Assembly: GCF_000236785.1 (NCBI RefSeq)
Contig: NZ_AGUF01000086.1
Span: 1 to 34,390, forward strand
Direction: 5' to 3'
From: Achromobacter arsenitoxydans SY8
Lineage (GTDB): Bacteria > Pseudomonadota > Gammaproteobacteria > Burkholderiales > Burkholderiaceae_B
DNA length: 34,390 bases
Made by a program: the position numbers and the translations under genes. Positions 15,392 to 23,885 of this stretch are shown piece by piece (the first letter of the stretch is position 1; each line of letters starts with the position of its first letter). The notes beneath the pieces were generated by a model. That model was not told where the DNA came from, made no database searches, and saw nothing but the letters and a program-made list of their open reading frames with translations.

Positions 15392-16102
15392 TTAGTTCCG
15401 GGTGGATGTCGTCGGCTGCGCCTGGTTCTGGATCACGGCAAGGAATTGCGGATCGGACGCCAGCGCTTCGATATTCAGGCGGATGAGGTCGTTGAGGGCG
15501 CCCAGCACGTTGAGAAATTTCGGTGTCGTGCGTTTGATTTCCTTGACCGAGCTGTAGACCACGTCGCCATTGGATTTTTCCGCCACGGTGTACACCACGC
15601 GCAAGGTCCAGTCGATGTTCATGCCCAGCTCGTCCACCATCAGGTTCTGCACCTCGCCCGTCAGCTCGCGGCTGATGGAAGGGCCGGCAACGGTGATCCC
15701 GATCGCGCGCAGCTCCGTAAACGCGGCATCGCGGATGATATCGGCCACATTGCGTTCGAACAGCACGGTGCCGACTGCGGTGTTGCGCGCCTGATTGGGC
15801 AGAATTTGCGAGTAGGTTGAACGGTACGCGCCGGGAGGGCCGCCGGTGTGTTGCTGCGAGGTGGACAGGCCCGCATTGGGGTAACGCGTGGCTTGGGGGT
15901 CGGCGCCGCCACCCGGCAGGCTCTGCAGGTATTTGTTGGGTTCGTAGGTGAATTGGCCGACGCCGACGTCGCCGGTGGCCGCCAGCGCCGATGCTGGCGA
16001 GTAGGTGTAAGGCAGCACTGGCGTGGTGCACCCGGTCAGCGTCAACACCGCGGCAGCCGACACGGCGCCTATCCACCTTCGCGAATTCTGCAGTAACGAC
16101 AT
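15392..16102 (-). CDS. YajG-like outer-membrane lipoprotein
   Basis: With the ATG at 16102 the protein has 236 residues and starts MSLLQNSRRWIGAVSAAAVL. The lipobox LTGC gives a lipid-modified cysteine near residue 25. An AGGGA ribosome-binding site 8 nt upstream favours this start over the ATG at 16123. The C-terminal half reads FERNVADIIRDAAFTELRAI, then MNIDWTLRVVYTVAEKSNGD and DLIRLNIEALASDPQFL. This has the pattern of YajG-type lipoproteins: a helical opening, strands, and a C-terminal helix. The resemblance is by eye only. It is the first gene of a two-gene operon with the exported protein downstream. The function is unknown. Confidence 0.7.
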   Translation of the reverse strand: MSLLQNSRRWIGAVSAAAVLTLTGCTTPVLPYTYSPASALAATGDVGVGQFTYEPNKYLQSLPGGGADPQATRYPNAGLSTSQQHTGGPPGAYRSTYSQILPNQARNTAVGTVLFERNVADIIRDAAFTELRAIGITVAGPSISRELTGEVQNLMVDELGMNIDWTLRVVYTVAEKSNGDVVYSSVKEIKRTTPKFLNVLGALNDLIRLNIEALASDPQFLAVIQNQAQPTTSTRN

Positions 16103-16269
16103 GGTTTGTCCCTGTTTAGCCAAACCAAGGGTTATACAAAATGCGTAAATTTATGTCACGAAATTAGTTCGGTCCGTGGGGTGATCATCCGCCCGGGCGC
16201 GGGGCCGCTGACGACCGTCAGCTGCCATTTTTCCTTAGTGGAGATTGCCGGCGGAAGTGCCTGCCGGAC

Positions 16270-16728
16270 TTATGCCGCGGGGAGGGGCGAGGCTTGGCCC
16301 GCGCATGCCGGATGGCCGATTGCTCCCGCCATCGGGCCGGAGTCTGCGCGGTGGCGCGATTGCGGTTCCGCCCCTTGCGTGAGACGGCGGACGGCCTCCA
16401 GCACGTCGCCTGGATTGGCCGGCTTGCGCATCAGAACCGCGCGTCCTTCGCAGGCCTCGACGATCTCGTGCTCCGGCCGGCCGCTCAGCATTACCACGGG
16501 CGTTTCATGCAGGTAGGCATTTTCCCGCATGGCAGTCAGCAGTGCGCCGCCGTTCATGCCGGGCATGGAGAAGTCGGTGATGACGACGTCGGGGCGCAGG
16601 TCGATCATCTGTTGCAGCGCGGTCAATCCGTCCGTATGCGTCGTGACGTCATAGCCTTCGCCGCTCAGGAATTCGCTCATCAGGGCGACCAACGCAGGTT
16701 GGTCGTCGACCATAAGGATTTTCGTCAT
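16270..16728 (-). CDS. Single-domain response regulator (CheY-like)
   Basis: This 152-residue protein begins MTKILMVDDQPALVALMSEF. The receiver domain is complete: acidic pair D8/D9, phospho-acceptor D52 in VVITDFSMPGMNGG, the Ser switch in VVMLSGRPE (near residue 81), and the conserved Lys in LMRKPANPGDV (near residue 102). About 35 extra C-terminal residues (AEPQSRHRADSGPMAG and beyond) form no recognisable domain and are probably disordered. It is divergent from the hybrid kinase at 17061 and may be a phosphate shuttle or sink for that kinase. Confidence 0.88.
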   Translation of the reverse strand: MTKILMVDDQPALVALMSEFLSGEGYDVTTHTDGLTALQQMIDLRPDVVITDFSMPGMNGGALLTAMRENAYLHETPVVMLSGRPEHEIVEACEGRAVLMRKPANPGDVLEAVRRLTQGAEPQSRHRADSGPMAGAIGHPACAGQASPLPAA

Positions 16729-17060
16729 GATTGTTCAACGCCACGGACGGCAGCAATTTGGATGTTTGCCCGGCCTGGGTATCCGCAAGGCCGTGCCGAG
16801 ATGGCAGTAAGTGGCGCACGGGGAAAAGCGTGGCAGCCGGACAGTATGGGGGTTGGCAGAGCGTGAAGGAAGGCCGAATCCTAGGGCAAGGACGCGCCGC
16901 GTTGGTGTCGTAATTGTATCCGTACGAAACGGAACCGGTTCCGGACCTGTATAGTTCACCAGTTCGAAGGATGGCCGGCGCAACGCGTCGTCCTGATAAT
17001 TCTTCGCAGCCTCGCCTAGCGCAGTTCGCGCGTTTTCCCCTGAACTGGTACATCGCTCTC
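16729..17060. promoter_or_regulatory. Divergent control region with 14-bp palindrome
   Basis: This 332-nt region lies between the divergent CheY-like gene and the hybrid kinase. It contains the perfect 14-bp palindrome CGGAACCGGTTCCG at 16930-16943, followed by a -10-like TATAGT at 16950-16955; no good -35 is seen at standard spacing. If transcription starts near 16962, the palindrome would overlap the promoter spacer and could serve as an operator. The kinase frame is open from 16914, so part of this region might be coding if translation begins early. Confidence 0.4.
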
Positions 17061-20000
17061 ATGCTGAAATCGCCGCAGCCCGCCAGCCGCCTTGCCTTGC
17101 CCCGGACCTTGATGGCCGGTTTCATCTTGGCGGCAATGGCCACATTGGTCATCGCTTTCGTTAACGTGCGCTCTGCGGAAACCCGGACCCGGGCCGTCCA
17201 ATCCATGGACCGGGCCACCGAGGCGCTCCGCCAGCTCAGTCTGTTCAATTCGGCGTTGAAAGACGCTGAAATCGGACAAAGGGGCTATCTGTTGACAGGC
17301 GATGCGTCCTATCTGCAGCCTTATCTGCGCTCGCTGCCGCTGATCGAGCAGCGTCTGGCGATAGTGAAGGAGGCTTCGCAGGAGGACGTCGCGCAGCGCC
17401 GGATCGCCAATGACATCGCGGGCATCACGCAGCAAAAGCTGACCGAACTGCATAACACGATCGAGATGCGCAAGGCGGGCGATGCCGAAGGCGCGCTGGG
17501 CGTGGTGCGCACCGACTCGGGCAAGGATGCGATGGACCGCCTGCGCGATCTGGTCTCCGAACTCTACGCGCTGCAGATGTCCCAGGTCCAGCAAGAGCGG
17601 GAAGCCTGGAACCAGGCCGCGTCGACTTCGACCTATTACTCCTGGGGCGGATCGCTGCTGTTGCTGCTGCTGATCCTTGCGTCGGCCGCCATGACAATCC
17701 GCGAATACCGCGCCAAGGCGCGCCAGGCCTGGGTCACGGCCGGCCTGTCGGGATTGAGCCTGCGCCTTCGCGGCGATCACCGGCTGGACGATATCGGCAG
17801 GCGGGCTCTGGACTACCTGGCGGAGTATCTCAATGCGAGCGTCGGGGCGGGCTACGTGGTCAATGGCGGCGACGATCTGGAGCTCTTCGGCGGTTACGCG
17901 CTGCCGGCCGAGCGCTTGGCGCAGAGAATCCCGTCGGCGCAGGGGCTCGCCGGACAGGCGGCCAGTTCGCGCAAGCTGCTGCATGTGCGCAATGTGCCCG
18001 CCGGCCATTTCGAGGTCTCGTCGGCCACGGGCCGCTCCAATCCCGCGGAACTGATCCTGGCGCCGGCCATGCAGAATGAGCGCGTCTACGCCGTGATCGA
18101 GCTGGGGTTCAACCATCCTGTCAGCGAGAGCGAGCGCAGCCTGCTGGAAGGGGCGTCCGAAATGCTGGCTTCCGCGATCCGCGCGGGCCAGGACCGGAGC
18201 CGGCTGGAGTCCTTGCTGGCGGAAACCCAGCGCCAGTCGGAAGAGCTGCAGACCCAGCAGGAAGAGTTGCGCGTCAGCAATGAAGAGCTGGAGCAGCAGA
18301 GCCGCATCCTGCAGGAGTCGCAGGCGCGCATGGAGCTGCAGCAGACCGAACTTGAGCAGACCAACGTCAACCTGGAGTCCCAGGCTGAGCAGTTGCTGAG
18401 GGTGCAGGGGGCGCTGACCGACAAGGCCCGCCTGCTGGCGCAGGCCAGCCAGTACAAGAGCGAGTTCCTGGCCAACATGAGCCACGAACTGCGCACGCCG
18501 CTGAATTCGACGCTGATCCTGGCCAAGCTGCTGTCGGACAACAAGCCGGGCAACCTGAGTCCCGATCAGGTCAAGTATGCGCAGACCATCCATGCCGCGG
18601 GCCGCGACCTGCTGGCGCTGATCAACGACATCCTCGACCTGGCCAAGATCGAGGCCGGGCAGGCGACCGTGGAGGTCGAAGAGGTCGCCATCGCGCCGGC
18701 GCTGCAGCGGCTGCTGGAGCCCCTGCGGCCGCTGGCGCAGGAAAAGCGCCTGGGGCTGGCGCTCGATATCGCGCCGGACGTGCCGGTATCCCTGCACACG
18801 GACCCGCAACGCCTGGGCCAGGTGCTGAAGAACCTGCTGTCGAACGCCATCAAGTTCACCGAGCAAGGCACAGTCGCGCTCAAAGTGACGCGCGCGCCCG
18901 GCTACCGGCTTGCGTTCGCCGTGCACGACACGGGCATCGGCGTGCCGGCCGACCAGCATGAACTGATTTTCGAAGCGTTCCGCCAGGCGGACGGCAGCAC
19001 GCACCGCAAGCATGGCGGCACAGGCCTGGGCCTGTCGATCTCGCGGGACTTGGCCAAGCTCTTGGGCGGCGCCCTGACGCTGGTCAGCGTGCCGGGACAG
19101 GGCAGCGTGTTCACGCTGCTGCTGCCGATGCGCCTGGATGCCGCGCCGACCGCGCGGGATCCGCGCGACGCCGGCACGGCGCCGGCCGTGCCGGAGGTTC
19201 CCGCGCAGGCTGTTGCCCCGGAGAGGGGCGCGGAGTTGCCCGCCCTGAGCATGGCGGCGGTCGATGAACCCGTCGATGCGCCGCGTGCCCGGACCATTCT
19301 TGTCATTGAGGACGATGAGCGCTTTGCGGGCATTTTGGGCGACCTTGCGCGCGAGATGGGCTTTGGCTGCATTGCCGCCCACAACGCGACGGATGGCCTG
19401 ACCCTGGCGGCCCAGCGGCGCCCCGACGCGATTGTCCTGGACATGAACCTGCCGGACTTCTCGGGCCTGGGCGTGCTGGACCAGCTTAAGCGCAATCCGC
19501 ATACCCGCCACATTCCGGTGCACATCGTGTCGGTGGCCGATTACTCGCAGGAGGCCCTGGGCCGCGGCGCTATCGGCTATGCGCTCAAGCCGGTCAAGCG
19601 CGAGGAACTGGTCCAGGCGCTGCAGCGCCTGGAGGCCAAGTTCACCCAGAACGTGCGGCGCGTGCTGGTCGTCGAGGACGACGAGCGCCAGCGCGACAGC
19701 GTGCGCGAGCTGCTGGCGCGCGACGACGTGCAGATCGTGCCGGCGGCCAATGCCGCCGCGGCCCTGGACCTGCTGCGCGACGCCACCTACGACTGCGTGG
19801 TCATGGACCTGAACCTGCCGGACATGAGCGGCTACGAACTCCTGCGCGAAATGGCCGAGCAGGATAGCGTGTCGTTCCCGCCGGTGATCGTCTATACGGG
19901 CCGCGCGCTGTCGCGCGATGAAGAGCAGCAACTGCGCCGCTTCTCCAAGTCGATCATCATCAAGGACGCGCGCTCTCCCGAGCGCCTGCTCGATGAAGTG

Positions 20001-20474
20001 ACGCTGTTCCTGCACCAGGTCGAGGCCGACCTGCCGCCGCAGCAGCGCCAGATGCTGGAGCTTGCCCGCAGCCGCGACACCGCGCTGGAAGGCCGCACGG
20101 TGCTGGTGGTGGAGGACGACGTGCGCAATGTGTTTGCGCTGTCCAGCATCCTGGAGCCGACGGGCCTGCATGTGGAGATCGCACGCAACGGACGCGAGGC
20201 GCTCGAAGCGCTGGGCCGCGCTGGCGCGGACGGCCATCGGGCGATCGACCTGGTCCTGATGGACATCATGATGCCCGAGATGGATGGCTATACCGCCATG
20301 CGAGAGATCCGCGCCCGGCCGGACTGGCGCCGCCTGCCCATCATTGCGCTGACCGCCAAGGCCATGAAGGACGACCAGGAAAAATGCCTGGCCGCCGGGG
20401 CCAACGACTACATCGCCAAGCCGCTGGACGTCGAGCGCCTGCTGTCCCTGGTGCGCGTCTGGATGCGGAAATAG
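17061..20474 (+). CDS. Hybrid sensor kinase: CHASE3-GAF-HisKA-HATPase-REC-REC-REC
   Basis: With the ATG at 17061 the protein has 1137 residues. A membrane segment (about 17-37) precedes a periplasmic CHASE3 domain, recognised by LKDAEIGQRGYLLTGDASYL. A second membrane segment follows (SWGGSLLLLLLILASAAMTI, near 195-215). Next come a GAF-like domain (about 240-380), a Gln/Glu-rich coiled coil (about 385-460), HisKA with phospho-acceptor H475 in MSHELRTPLN, and a complete ATPase domain (NLLSNAIKF, DTGIGV, GGTGLGLSI). Three receivers have phospho-acceptors D794, D916 and D1068. No HPt domain is present. Alternative starts at 16971 (ATG) and 16914 (TTG) would add 30-49 residues before the first membrane segment; none has a good ribosome-binding site. 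It heads an operon with cheR, cheB and a REC-kinase. Confidence 0.92.
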   Translation: MLKSPQPASRLALPRTLMAGFILAAMATLVIAFVNVRSAETRTRAVQSMDRATEALRQLSLFNSALKDAEIGQRGYLLTGDASYLQPYLRSLPLIEQRLAIVKEASQEDVAQRRIANDIAGITQQKLTELHNTIEMRKAGDAEGALGVVRTDSGKDAMDRLRDLVSELYALQMSQVQQEREAWNQAASTSTYYSWGGSLLLLLLILASAAMTIREYRAKARQAWVTAGLSGLSLRLRGDHRLDDIGRRALDYLAEYLNASVGAGYVVNGGDDLELFGGYALPAERLAQRIPSAQGLAGQAASSRKLLHVRNVPAGHFEVSSATGRSNPAELILAPAMQNERVYAVIELGFNHPVSESERSLLEGASEMLASAIRAGQDRSRLESLLAETQRQSEELQTQQEELRVSNEELEQQSRILQESQARMELQQTELEQTNVNLESQAEQLLRVQGALTDKARLLAQASQYKSEFLANMSHELRTPLNSTLILAKLLSDNKPGNLSPDQVKYAQTIHAAGRDLLALINDILDLAKIEAGQATVEVEEVAIAPALQRLLEPLRPLAQEKRLGLALDIAPDVPVSLHTDPQRLGQVLKNLLSNAIKFTEQGTVALKVTRAPGYRLAFAVHDTGIGVPADQHELIFEAFRQADGSTHRKHGGTGLGLSISRDLAKLLGGALTLVSVPGQGSVFTLLLPMRLDAAPTARDPRDAGTAPAVPEVPAQAVAPERGAELPALSMAAVDEPVDAPRARTILVIEDDERFAGILGDLAREMGFGCIAAHNATDGLTLAAQRRPDAIVLDMNLPDFSGLGVLDQLKRNPHTRHIPVHIVSVADYSQEALGRGAIGYALKPVKREELVQALQRLEAKFTQNVRRVLVVEDDERQRDSVRELLARDDVQIVPAANAAAALDLLRDATYDCVVMDLNLPDMSGYELLREMAEQDSVSFPPVIVYTGRALSRDEEQQLRRFSKSIIIKDARSPERLLDEVTLFLHQVEADLPPQQRQMLELARSRDTALEGRTVLVVEDDVRNVFALSSILEPTGLHVEIARNGREALEALGRAGADGHRAIDLVLMDIMMPEMDGYTAMREIRARPDWRRLPIIALTAKAMKDDQEKCLAAGANDYIAKPLDVERLLSLVRVWMRK

Positions 20475-20507
20475 GCGCGCGCCGCGCAATCACGGATAGA
20501 ACAGACC

Positions 20508-21347
20508 ATGCCCACATCGACCAGGGTGCATACCGAGGAGATCGAGCAGCGGCTGCTGCTCGACGCGATCTACCACCGGTATCACTATGATTTTCGCGAG
20601 TATGCGCAGGCCTCGCTCAAGCGGCGGCTGAAAAGCGCGCTGGCGGAGTTCGGCTGCAAGACGCTGTCGCAGCTGCAGGACCGCGTGCTGCACGAGAGCT
20701 CGGTGTTCACCGGGCTGCTGCAGTACCTGACGGTGCAGGTCAGCGACATGTTCCGCGATCCCAGCTATTTCCTGGCGCTGCGCCGCGAGGTCGTGCCCAT
20801 TCTGCGCACGTATCCCTCGATCAAGGTGTGGGTGGCGGGGTGCAGCACCGGCGAGGAAGTCTATTCGCTGGCCATTCTGCTGCACGAGGAAGGCCTGCTG
20901 GACCGCGCGCTGATCTACGCGACCGACATCAATCCGCACGCGTTGCGCGCGGCCGAGCAGGGCGTTTACGACCTGGACCGGGCCGCGGCCTTCACCGCGA
21001 ACCATGCGCGGGCCGGCGGGCGCAGTTCGCTGTCCGACTACTACACCGCGCGGTATGGGCGCGTCGTGTTCGACAAGACGCTGCGCGAGCACATGGTGTT
21101 CTCCGACCACAGCCTGTCCACGGACAGCGTGTTCGCCGAGGTGCATCTGGTTTCCTGCCGCAACGTGCTGATCTACTTCGAACGCGACCTGCAGAACCGC
21201 GCCCTCGGGCTGTTCCACGACGCGCTGGTCCATCGCGGATTCCTGGGCCTCGGGTCCAAGGAGTCGGTGCGATTTTCCGCGCTGGCGGGCGGGTTCGACG
21301 ACTTCGTACTGGACGACCGCATCTATCGCAAAAAGGCGGAACTGTGA
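20508..21347 (+). CDS. cheR: CheR-type protein glutamate methyltransferase
   Basis: This 279-residue protein has the two CheR parts. The helical N-terminal domain contains YDFREYAQASLKRRL. The SAM-binding methyltransferase domain has motif I at residues 108-117 (WVAGCSTGEE), YATDINPHAL at 137-146 and CRNVLIYF at 217-224. CheR transfers methyl groups from SAM to glutamates on receptor helices. No chemoreceptor, CheA or CheW gene is nearby. Instead the gene sits between a CHASE3 hybrid kinase and cheB, so its substrate is probably the kinase (inference). It starts 33 nt after the kinase stop and overlaps cheB by 4 nt (GTGA). Confidence 0.92.
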   Translation: MPTSTRVHTEEIEQRLLLDAIYHRYHYDFREYAQASLKRRLKSALAEFGCKTLSQLQDRVLHESSVFTGLLQYLTVQVSDMFRDPSYFLALRREVVPILRTYPSIKVWVAGCSTGEEVYSLAILLHEEGLLDRALIYATDINPHALRAAEQGVYDLDRAAAFTANHARAGGRSSLSDYYTARYGRVVFDKTLREHMVFSDHSLSTDSVFAEVHLVSCRNVLIYFERDLQNRALGLFHDALVHRGFLGLGSKESVRFSALAGGFDDFVLDDRIYRKKAEL

Positions 21348-21979
21348 GCGAGCCTGTGCCGGATTGCCGAGTCGCCGACGGGCCCGCGGGCCCGTGGGAG
21401 GCGATCGTCATCGGCGGCTCGTCAGGCGCCATCGACGCCCTGAACATCCTGCTGCCGGCGTTGCCGGCAGGATTGCGGGCGTCGGTGATCGTGCTTCTGC
21501 ACGTGGCGGGCGACCGCCCCAGCCGCCTGGCCGACATCTTCGGCCATCGCTGCGCCCTGCCCGTGCTGGAGGCTGAGGATCAGCAGCCGTTGCGGCCGGG
21601 GCATGTGTATGTAGCGCCGCCCGGCTACCACCTGCTGGTGGACCAGGGGCCGCGCCTGGCGCTGTCGATCGACCCGCCGGTGCTGTTTTCGCGGCCGTCG
21701 ATCGACGTGCTGTTCCACTCCGCTGCCGATTGCTACGGCGAGCGGCTGCTGGGCGTGCTGCTGTCGGGCGCGAACGAGGACGGCGCCGACGGTCTGGCGT
21801 CGATCCATGCCGCAGGCGGCGGCGCCGTCGTGCAGGCGCCGTCCACCGCCGCCATGCGCGCGATGCCCGATGCCGCCCTGGCGCGTGTGCCCGAATCATT
21901 GGCGTTGTCCCCCGAAGACATCGCAGACCTGTTCGCCCGGCTGCCCGTACAGCGACTGCCTGATACAAGAATTTCCTGA
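21344..21979 (+). CDS. cheB: CheB-type methylesterase lacking a receiver domain
   Basis: A GTG start at 21344 overlaps the cheR stop (GTGA) and gives 211 residues. This covers only the CheB_methylest domain. The catalytic triad can be placed as S26 (IGGSSGAI), H53 (VLLHVAGD) and D149 (EDGADG). Classical CheB has an N-terminal receiver that restrains the esterase; here it is absent, so activity is probably constitutive or controlled by a partner protein such as the next gene's REC domain. No other start codon with a ribosome-binding site is visible, and the fit to the end of cheR is exact. The following REC-kinase starts 4 nt after the stop, indicating tight operon structure. Confidence 0.9.
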   Translation: MSEPVPDCRVADGPAGPWEAIVIGGSSGAIDALNILLPALPAGLRASVIVLLHVAGDRPSRLADIFGHRCALPVLEAEDQQPLRPGHVYVAPPGYHLLVDQGPRLALSIDPPVLFSRPSIDVLFHSAADCYGERLLGVLLSGANEDGADGLASIHAAGGGAVVQAPSTAAMRAMPDAALARVPESLALSPEDIADLFARLPVQRLPDTRIS

Positions 21980-21983
21980 CACC

Positions 21984-23123
21984 ATGATCCTTACCTCCTT
22001 CAAACCCCAAGACGACCGCATCAAGTGCCTGCTGGTCGACGACGTTCCGGAAAACCTGGTCGCGCTCGAGGCGCTACTGGCCAGCGACCGTGTCGAGGTC
22101 CTGAAAGCGCAGTCCGGCCCGCAGGCGCTGGAACTGCTGCTGGAGCATGGGGACGTGGCGCTGGCGCTGTTGGACGTGCAGATGCCCGACATGAACGGAT
22201 TCGAGCTTGCCGAACTGATCCGGGGCAGCGAGCGCACGCGCCACATTCCGCTGATCTTCATCACCGCCGGCGCGCGAGAGCAGGGCTGGCAGTTCCGCGG
22301 CTACGAAAGCGGCGCGGTCGATTTTCTGTACAAGCCCGTAGATCCCTACATGCTGAAGACGAAGGCCAATGTGTTCTTCGAACTGCACGAGCGCCGGCGC
22401 GCGCTGGCGCAGCAGCTCGAAGAGCGCACCGAAGCGCTGCGCGTGAACGAGATGTTCATGGCGGTGTTGAGCCACGACCTGCGCAGCCCGTTGCAGGCCA
22501 TCATCATGGGGGCCTCGCTGCTGCAGCGTCAAAGCGAAGACGCGCGCGCCGCCAGCCTTGCGCAGCGCATGCTGCTCAGCGGCGACCGCATGGCGCGCCT
22601 GATCGAAGACCTGCTCGACGTCACCCGGATCCGTCAGGCCGGCGGGCTGACGCTGGCGCCGGAGGCGCTTTGCATGGAGATGCTCGTTAACCGCGCGCTG
22701 GACGAGGCCCGGACGGGCCAGCCGGACCGGCAGATCGAATTCCAGTGTTTTGGCAATGCGGCGGGCAACTGGGACGGCCAGCGTATTTCACAGGTGATCG
22801 CCAATCTGATCGGCAACGCCTTGCATCACGGCAGCCGCGATGCGCCGGTGCGCGTCGAGGTGGACGGCGCGGCCGCAGACCAGGTCGTCGTCACCGTCAT
22901 CAATGGCGGCGCCATTCCAACGGAACTGATGCCGCATCTGTTCAACCCGTTTCGCGGCGGCGCCCGTCCGCAGGGCGGCCGGCAGGGGCTGGGCCTGGGC
23001 TTGTTCATCGCGCAGCAGATCGTGCTGTCCCATGGTGGCCGCATCAGCGCGGAGTCGCGCGACGCCGTCACGCGGTTTCGGGTGGTGTTGCCGCGACAGG
23101 TCCAGGCGCCTGCGGTGCAGTGA
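21984..23123 (+). CDS. REC-HisKA-HATPase histidine kinase (soluble)
   Basis: The predicted protein has 379 residues. An N-terminal receiver domain (D19/D20, phospho-acceptor D64 in LALLDVQMPDMNG, Lys in YKPVDP) is joined by a short coiled coil to HisKA, with H164 in LSHDLRSPLQ. An ATPase domain follows, with NLIGNALHH and GLGLGLFIAQQIV. No membrane segment is present. The receiver-first layout means its kinase activity is probably set by phosphotransfer from another kinase, most simply the upstream CHASE3 kinase. The ATG at 21984 begins MILTSFKPQDD, 4 nt after the cheB stop; codons upstream in this frame overlap cheB and look non-coding. It is the last gene of the operon. Confidence 0.9.
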   Translation: MILTSFKPQDDRIKCLLVDDVPENLVALEALLASDRVEVLKAQSGPQALELLLEHGDVALALLDVQMPDMNGFELAELIRGSERTRHIPLIFITAGAREQGWQFRGYESGAVDFLYKPVDPYMLKTKANVFFELHERRRALAQQLEERTEALRVNEMFMAVLSHDLRSPLQAIIMGASLLQRQSEDARAASLAQRMLLSGDRMARLIEDLLDVTRIRQAGGLTLAPEALCMEMLVNRALDEARTGQPDRQIEFQCFGNAAGNWDGQRISQVIANLIGNALHHGSRDAPVRVEVDGAAADQVVVTVINGGAIPTELMPHLFNPFRGGARPQGGRQGLGLGLFIAQQIVLSHGGRISAESRDAVTRFRVVLPRQVQAPAVQ

Positions 23124-23157
23124 CGCAGGGGCGGACGGCTTCCGCTATGCTTGCCCG

Positions 23158-23607
23158 ATGATGAAACAAGACTATCAAGACGCGCTGCGGCGCGTGCTGG
23201 ATGCGCACACCGAGTCCGCGTTGCGCACGCTAGCGGGGCTGTTCCCGCGCCTGCCCGAAAAGGCGCGTGAAATCCAGTTCGGCATTTTTCCTGACCAGGG
23301 CGGGGAGGGCACATTTTCGGTGGTGATCGGCTTGGACGGTCCGGACCTGTATGTGTTGAACAAAGCCATCCAGGAGTATCGGTCACTCTTTGACGTGGTC
23401 CATGGCGAAAACGGCGTCTCCCCGCCAGTTCCGATGTTTTCCCAGGAACCGGCGTATTGCGTCCAGGACGCCATCGCCGATACAGCGGCTGACTGGATCG
23501 AAGCGCTTTGGGAACGTGCGGGGCGTGGCGTGTCGCCTTTGCCCGCGTTGGTCTATGCGGACGAGGATTACGGTACGGACCTGCCTCGCCTCCTGCCCGC
23601 GAAATAA
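23158..23607 (+). CDS. Small soluble protein of unknown function
   Basis: This 149-residue protein begins MMKQDYQDALRRVLDAHTES. It carries well-defined conserved-looking segments: REIQFGIFPDQGGEGTFSVV and LDGPDLYVLNKAIQEYRSLF. A hydrophilic C-terminal half includes DWIEALWERAG and YADEDYGTDLP. It has no signal peptide or membrane helix. The composition and size resemble small immunity-type or DUF proteins; DUF6389 would be the first family to test, from memory only. The start is either of two tandem ATGs (23158 or 23161), without a clear ribosome-binding site. It follows the kinase operon by 34 nt and could be co-transcribed. Confidence 0.65.
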   Translation: MMKQDYQDALRRVLDAHTESALRTLAGLFPRLPEKAREIQFGIFPDQGGEGTFSVVIGLDGPDLYVLNKAIQEYRSLFDVVHGENGVSPPVPMFSQEPAYCVQDAIADTAADWIEALWERAGRGVSPLPALVYADEDYGTDLPRLLPAK

Positions 23608-23885
23608 GCTGGCGCGAAACAATCGAAACAATAGTTTGCGAAGCCGGCCGTGTCCTGGACGGTGGCGCGCTGCCGCCGCCGCCCTGCGCGGCAGGTCCGC
23701 GAGCCGCGTCGTTGCTGGATCTGCATCGGAGATCCCAGGGCGAGCATTTGCCGGCGCTTGCCGCCATGTACACGCCGTGAGGCGGGCGCCATGTTTCAGC
23801 CAGCGGCTAGCTTATTGCGATCCGTCCCCGAGTCGGTAGCATGCGCGCTCAGCTCTCCGATTCAGCCCATGCAAGGACCGATCCC

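Noticed and set aside
16930-16970. ECF-type promoter (GGAAC at 16931 with GTT 18 nt later)
   Set aside because: The GGAAC is part of the palindrome, and this promoter type is known mainly from alphaproteobacteria, so the match is likely chance.
17016-20489. A 1157-codon open frame on the minus strand opposite the hybrid kinase
   Set aside because: It is antisense to a fully recognisable kinase with all conserved motifs. Its product is His/Gln/Arg-rich without any domain, the usual shadow in GC-rich DNA.
23608-23885. Possible gene in the gap before the lipoprotein
   Set aside because: Short open frames here have no ribosome-binding site and Arg/Pro-rich products typical of non-coding GC-rich DNA. 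No structure or repeat was seen.
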